Of a DNA stretch of 51,825 nt, positions 48,541-51,825 are shown piece by piece. The position numbers were made by a program, and so were the translations under genes. The number at the start of each line of letters is the position of its first letter. Within the stretch, counting starts at the first letter, position 1. The stretch is from Streptomyces sp. ISL-36 (GTDB taxonomy: Bacteria; Actinomycetota; Actinomycetes; Streptomycetales; Streptomycetaceae). The notes under the pieces are model-generated. The model was given only the letters and a program-made list of their open reading frames with translations, was not told where the DNA came from and did not search any database. The DNA lies in assembly GCF_018614205.1 (NCBI RefSeq), contig NZ_JAGGOS010000035.1:1-51825 (forward strand), in the 5' to 3' direction.

Positions 48541-51514
48541 TCACGTCTCGTCGGCGGCGCTCAGATCGCGTAGGGGGCGCAAGCCGCCAGGCAGGTCCGG
48601 CAGCTGGAACGAGTACCGGCCGAGCATGTTGACGTGGTGCCGCACGAACGGGGAGAGCCGGGCGACGTCCTCCTCGCGGACCTCGAAGCCGTCGGCGCGG
48701 AGCTGGGCGATAGCGGCGTCCATGTACCGGGTGTTGAAGAGGACCAGGGCGTTGAGGACCAGGCCGAGGGCGCCGATCTGGTCCTCCATGCCGTCCTGGT
48801 AGCGCTGGTAGAGCTGCCCGGCCCGGCCGTGGAAGATCTTCCGGGCGAGCGCGTGCCGGCCTTCCTGGAGATTGGCCTGCACCTTGATCTGGCGACGGTA
48901 GCCAGGCTCGTCGGCCAGGCGCAGGATGTGCAACGACTTCGAGATCCGCCCGTAGTGCGCGATCGCGTCCCCGAGCGGGGTCGGGCGCCCGTCCCGGGAG
49001 AGCATCCGGATCACGTCGTAGGCGCGGACGGCGCCGGTGTGGATGGAGCCGATGATCCGAAGGATGTCCTCCCAGTGCCGCTCGATCCGCGCGAGGTCGA
49101 CCCGGCCGCGGGCCGCTTCCTGGAAGGCTCCGTAGTCGGCCGTGAGGTCGATGCGCCACATCTTCTGATCGGGCAGGTCGGCGAGCTGGGGCGCGTACGC
49201 GAACCCGGCGAGCGTCAACAGGCCGAAGACGATGTCGCTGTACGAGGCGGTATCGGTGACGATCATCTCCGGGCGACGGCCGCCATCGCGGTCATAGAGG
49301 ACGTCCAGCACGTACAGGGAGTCGCGCGGGGTGCCGGCCACGACCTTCCCGCCCAGACCGGCGGCCTGGTCGTTGATCATGTTGAGCCAGGTGGCGCCGC
49401 CCCGGCTGCCGAAGTACTTCGGGTTCGGCCGCGCGTACACCGAGGGGACCGGGACGACGAACCGCATCCCGTCGACCGAGGCCACGAGCCCGCCGCCCCA
49501 CGCCTGCGCGAGGGCGATAGACGCCTGGTGCTCGATCAAGGTGGCGTTCGCGGCCCGGTAGGTCGCGAGGCGCAGGTAGGTCTGGTCGACGTGGGACAGC
49601 CGCCCGTACTTCAGCGCGTCGGCCCCACCGATGACCGGGGTGTAGCCGACGTTGCAGCCGTGGGCGACCAGGAGCGCGGCGATCGTGACGTGCAGGTCCT
49701 TCAGGCGGGCCTCGCCGCCGGTGACCGAGGTGAACGCCTGGTCGGCGCCGGTCCAGGAGAACACCTCCAACAGCACCTCGGGCAGCCCCACCCGGGGCAG
49801 CATCGCGTTCACCGCTGCCCGCAGATCGAGCAGGGAGGCCGGTTCGGGCTCCGGCTCCAGCGCGGCGAAGTGCAACCTGCCGTCGTCGTCGAAGACGATC
49901 TGCGCGTTGTCCGGCAGCCGCCCGGCGACCTCCCGGTACGTGCCGTCCAGCAGCGCCGCCCGCGCGGCCAGGTGCTCACCAGCCTCCCCGGGCAGTCCGA
50001 GCGAGGCCAGCACGGTCGGCCGGGCCTGCTCCCACGCCTCGCCGTCCAGCAGCTTCGCTCGCGGGTCGCCCCACTTGGAGGAGTTCTTCGCGAACACCTG
50101 CTTGCTTCGCAGCATCCGGTGCAGCTGCTCCAGGACGCAGAAGGTGTACGCCTTCCAGTCCACCGTGCCCGGCTCCAGGTGGGGTGCCGAGAGCACCAGG
50201 CGCCGCCACGAGCCGACCAGCAGGCCGGTGTCGATCTCGGCCGGGCCGACCTTCTTGCGACCCATCAGGTCCGGCAGCGACTTGAGCGCGTCCAGCACGG
50301 CCTCGCCCTCGGGGGTGGCGCCGAAGTCGACGACCGCGCGGCGGCGTCAGCTCGAACAGCGCGGCGATCGCGGCGGCAAGCTCGTGCCGGGGCACCACCG
50401 CCTCGATCCGCTCCCACATCGCCTCGAACGACTCCACCGCCGGGCCGGTGACCTCCCCAGTGTCGGTGTCGACCAGCTCGCTCGTGGTGTCGAACACGAC
50501 CTGGAACGCGGTCGCCAGCTTCGCCGAGGCCCGTTCCACGCGCGGCAGCGTCTTCATCTTCTCCTTGACGGTCTCGCGCTCGGCCTTGGCCAGCAGCTTC
50601 GTCGCGATCAGCACCTCCAGGAGGTCGAGCGCGTCGTCGACGGCCCGGGTCGTCAGGTAGACGGTCGTGGCCAGCAGCGTCGCCAGCCGGCGGGAATCGC
50701 CGTGGCGGCGCAGCAGCGATGCCTTGCCGTCCACGCCGTACCGGGACAGCTCCGCCAGCCGCCGGGGCGGGATCGCCGACGTGTCCAGGTCCCCCATGCC
50801 GAGGCCGGCGATCTCCTCGGCGCGCTTCAGCGCCGCCTTCATCTGCGGTCCGGACACCCGTACCGGGCCGCGACGCAGCCGGTCCAGCTCCGAGACACGC
50901 TCACCGGCCGGGACTGTCAGCAGCGAGTCCAGCACCGCCCGCTGCCCGGTGTTCAGCAGCCCGTACAGCGTGTCCCACAGCCGCTGGTTCGCCATCTCGC
51001 GGACCGAGGCCACCAACCTCGTCAGCGTCGTCACCCCGGGCAGCAGTACCCGCCGCTCACGTAGCCAACTGGCCGCCGCGTCGAACAACGCCTTCGGGCC
51101 TTCCCCCGTCGTCCAGGCCCGCGCCTCCACCCACGCCCGCAGCTCGGCCTCCGCCTCGGCGAACTCCCGGTACTCCAGGACCTGACGCAGCTCGCGCACG
51201 TGCTCCAGCCGGGTGTTCTCCCGCTCGCCGTACACCTTCAGCACCGACGGATCACCGATGCCGAGCTGCTCGGCGAGGTACTCCACGACCTCTACCGGCA
51301 CGCCCGTCGGGTCGTCCAGGAACACTCCGAGATAGCGCACGGTCGTGAGCTGGGCCGCGTACCCCAGGCGGTTGTGGGCCCGCCGCTTCGACTCGATCAG
51401 CTCCCGGTCCGCGTCGTCCAGGAAGAAGAAGCGCTCCAATTCCGTACGGGACGGCGCCCCGCGATACGCCGCGTACGCGGCAGCCTGCTCATCCGTCAAA
51501 AACTCGACCGGCAC
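48541..51514 (-). pseudogene. tnpA: Tn3-family transposase TnpA, frameshifted
   Basis: The N-terminal part (51514 to about 50336, about 393 codons) starts MPVEFLTDEQAAAYAAYRG. The C-terminal part (about 50336 to 48541, about 599 codons) continues from AVVDFGATPEGEAVLDALK in another frame; together they give about 990 residues, the normal TnpA size. The DDE residues are all in the C-terminal part: Asp in ASVDGMRF, Asp in VTDTASYSD and Glu in NLQEGRH. The break lies in a CCGCCGCGCG run near 50330-50345 and needs one base removed (or two added). It may be a real mutation, a sequencing error or a recoding site. If real, transposition needs TnpA in trans. Confidence 0.85.
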
Positions 51515-51605
51515 CCCGGACCTCCAGAACAGTCGATCAACACGACTGCCGAAGATTCAGCCACCACAGAAGCCCAGGTCAAAGCCCTCGCAGAGGTCGG
51601 ACGGG

Positions 51606-51643
51606 CTTAGCGCCGGTTTTCGTTCCGATGTTCCTCAGCCCCC
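51606..51643 (-). repeat. Tn3-family right terminal inverted repeat (38 bp)
   Basis: Inverted copy of 46046-46083 with two mismatches. It lies 91 bp upstream of the tnpA start, so the tnpA promoter must be in this short gap. Confidence 0.95.
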
Positions 51644-51648
51644 AGCCC
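51644..51648. repeat. Target-site duplication, right copy (AGCCC)
   Basis: Matches 46041-46045 exactly. The IS5-type transposase frame resumes directly after it. Confidence 0.9.
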
Positions 51649-51703
51649 CAACCGCATGACGTCAATCGCCGCAGCCGTCCTCACCCTGGAGAGGCAACGC
51701 TGA

Positions 51704-51825
51704 AAAGGCTCACTGGCTCAGACACGCAATGCTTCCCAGTGCCCGGGCACGGCGCGGGCGTTTTTGCAGGACACGCCCTAGCCTCGCCGTTTCGGTTGGG
51801 GTTACCGGGCGGTTGAGTGTGGCTG
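51704..51825. other. Right-edge stretch after the IS transposase
   Basis: It follows the transposase stop codon and begins AAAGGCTCACTGGCTCAGAC, which may include the IS right end. No gene can be called in the remaining 122 bp. Confidence 0.35.

Larger units (their letters stand above)
46046..51643. mobile_element. Complete Tn3-family transposon (5,598 bp)
   Basis: The element has 38-bp inverted repeats and a flanking AGCCC duplication. Its genes are a tyrosine recombinase at the left end with a putative resolution site upstream, a barstar-domain passenger gene, and a frameshifted tnpA reading inward from the right end. It uses a TnpI-type recombinase rather than the more common serine resolvase. 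Excision of 46046-51648 would restore the IS5-type transposase frame, so the ends are placed to the base. Confidence 0.95.
45642..51703 (+). mobile_element. IS5-family insertion sequence remnant interrupted by the Tn3-family transposon
   Basis: The left part of an IS5/IS112-like transposase gene lies at about 45642-46045. Its last codons (PNRMTSIAAAVLTLERQR and stop) are at 51649-51703. Joining the two at the 5-bp duplication gives an unbroken frame FRRSRVSPNRMTS, which shows that the transposon inserted into this gene. The 5' end of the IS is lost at the GH1 junction. The 3' inverted repeat of the IS should lie shortly after 51703, but I could not define it. Confidence 0.8.

Overview
The window is high-GC actinobacterial DNA and looks like a Streptomyces chromosome. 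Evidence for this is the third-position GC bias, frequent GTG starts, a DUF397 protein, a 2-methylisoborneol (geosmin-like odorant) operon, and IclR/TetR/MarR regulators beside catabolic operons. No tRNA, rRNA or CRISPR array was recognised.

Region A (about 0.4-22.1 kb) looks like resident chromosome. It starts with a small ACT-domain protein and a DUF397 protein. A minus-strand acyl-CoA operon follows: enoyl-CoA hydratase, a tandem DUF35 protein and two thiolase-fold proteins that lack the usual nucleophilic Cys. It is divergent from an acyl-CoA synthetase, across an intergenic region with a KstR-like box and a second palindrome. Next come a double alpha/beta-hydrolase, a Cys-rich pentapeptide protein, an amidinotransferase, a GNAT protein, and a cupin-P450 pair. 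The 2-methylisoborneol operon contains a cyclic-nucleotide-domain encapsulin shell, 2-MIB synthase and GPP C-methyltransferase. A paaK-type ligase, another acyl-CoA ligase and a penicillin-acylase gene that is cut off at about 22.08 kb complete the region.

Region B (about 22.1-45.6 kb) is an accessory catabolic island bounded by broken genes on both sides. Read as a whole it is a nearly complete route for a flavonol glycoside such as rutin. A GH78 rhamnosidase and GH3/GH1 glucosidases would release the aglycone. The monocupin quercetinase QueD would open it to a depside. An alpha/beta-hydrolase could split the depside into protocatechuate and 2,4,6-trihydroxybenzoate. A gamma-resorcylate-decarboxylase-like amidohydrolase could give phloroglucinol. 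A tightly coupled five-gene operon (SDR, 3-hydroxyacyl dehydrogenase family, cyclase family, cupin, BKACE) matches in family the phloroglucinol reductase, HOHN dehydrogenase, dihydrophloroglucinol cyclohydrolase and triacetate:acetoacetate-lyase known from fermenting Clostridium. Two AAHS-type aromatic-acid transporters, a vanillate-demethylase-like Rieske system, a DHA2 transporter and four local regulators complete it. The functions are inferred from families and context; the four-enzyme match inside one operon is the strongest point.

Region C (about 45.6 kb to the end) is mobile DNA. A GH1 glucosidase gene is cut after about 58 codons and fused in frame to an IS5-family transposase fragment. 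That transposase is itself split by a complete 5,598-bp Tn3-family transposon (46046-51643) with 38-bp terminal inverted repeats and a 5-bp target duplication (AGCCC). Removing the transposon and one target copy restores the transposase reading frame. The transposon carries a tyrosine recombinase with a putative resolution site, a frameshifted tnpA, and a passenger gene with a barstar-like C-terminal domain.
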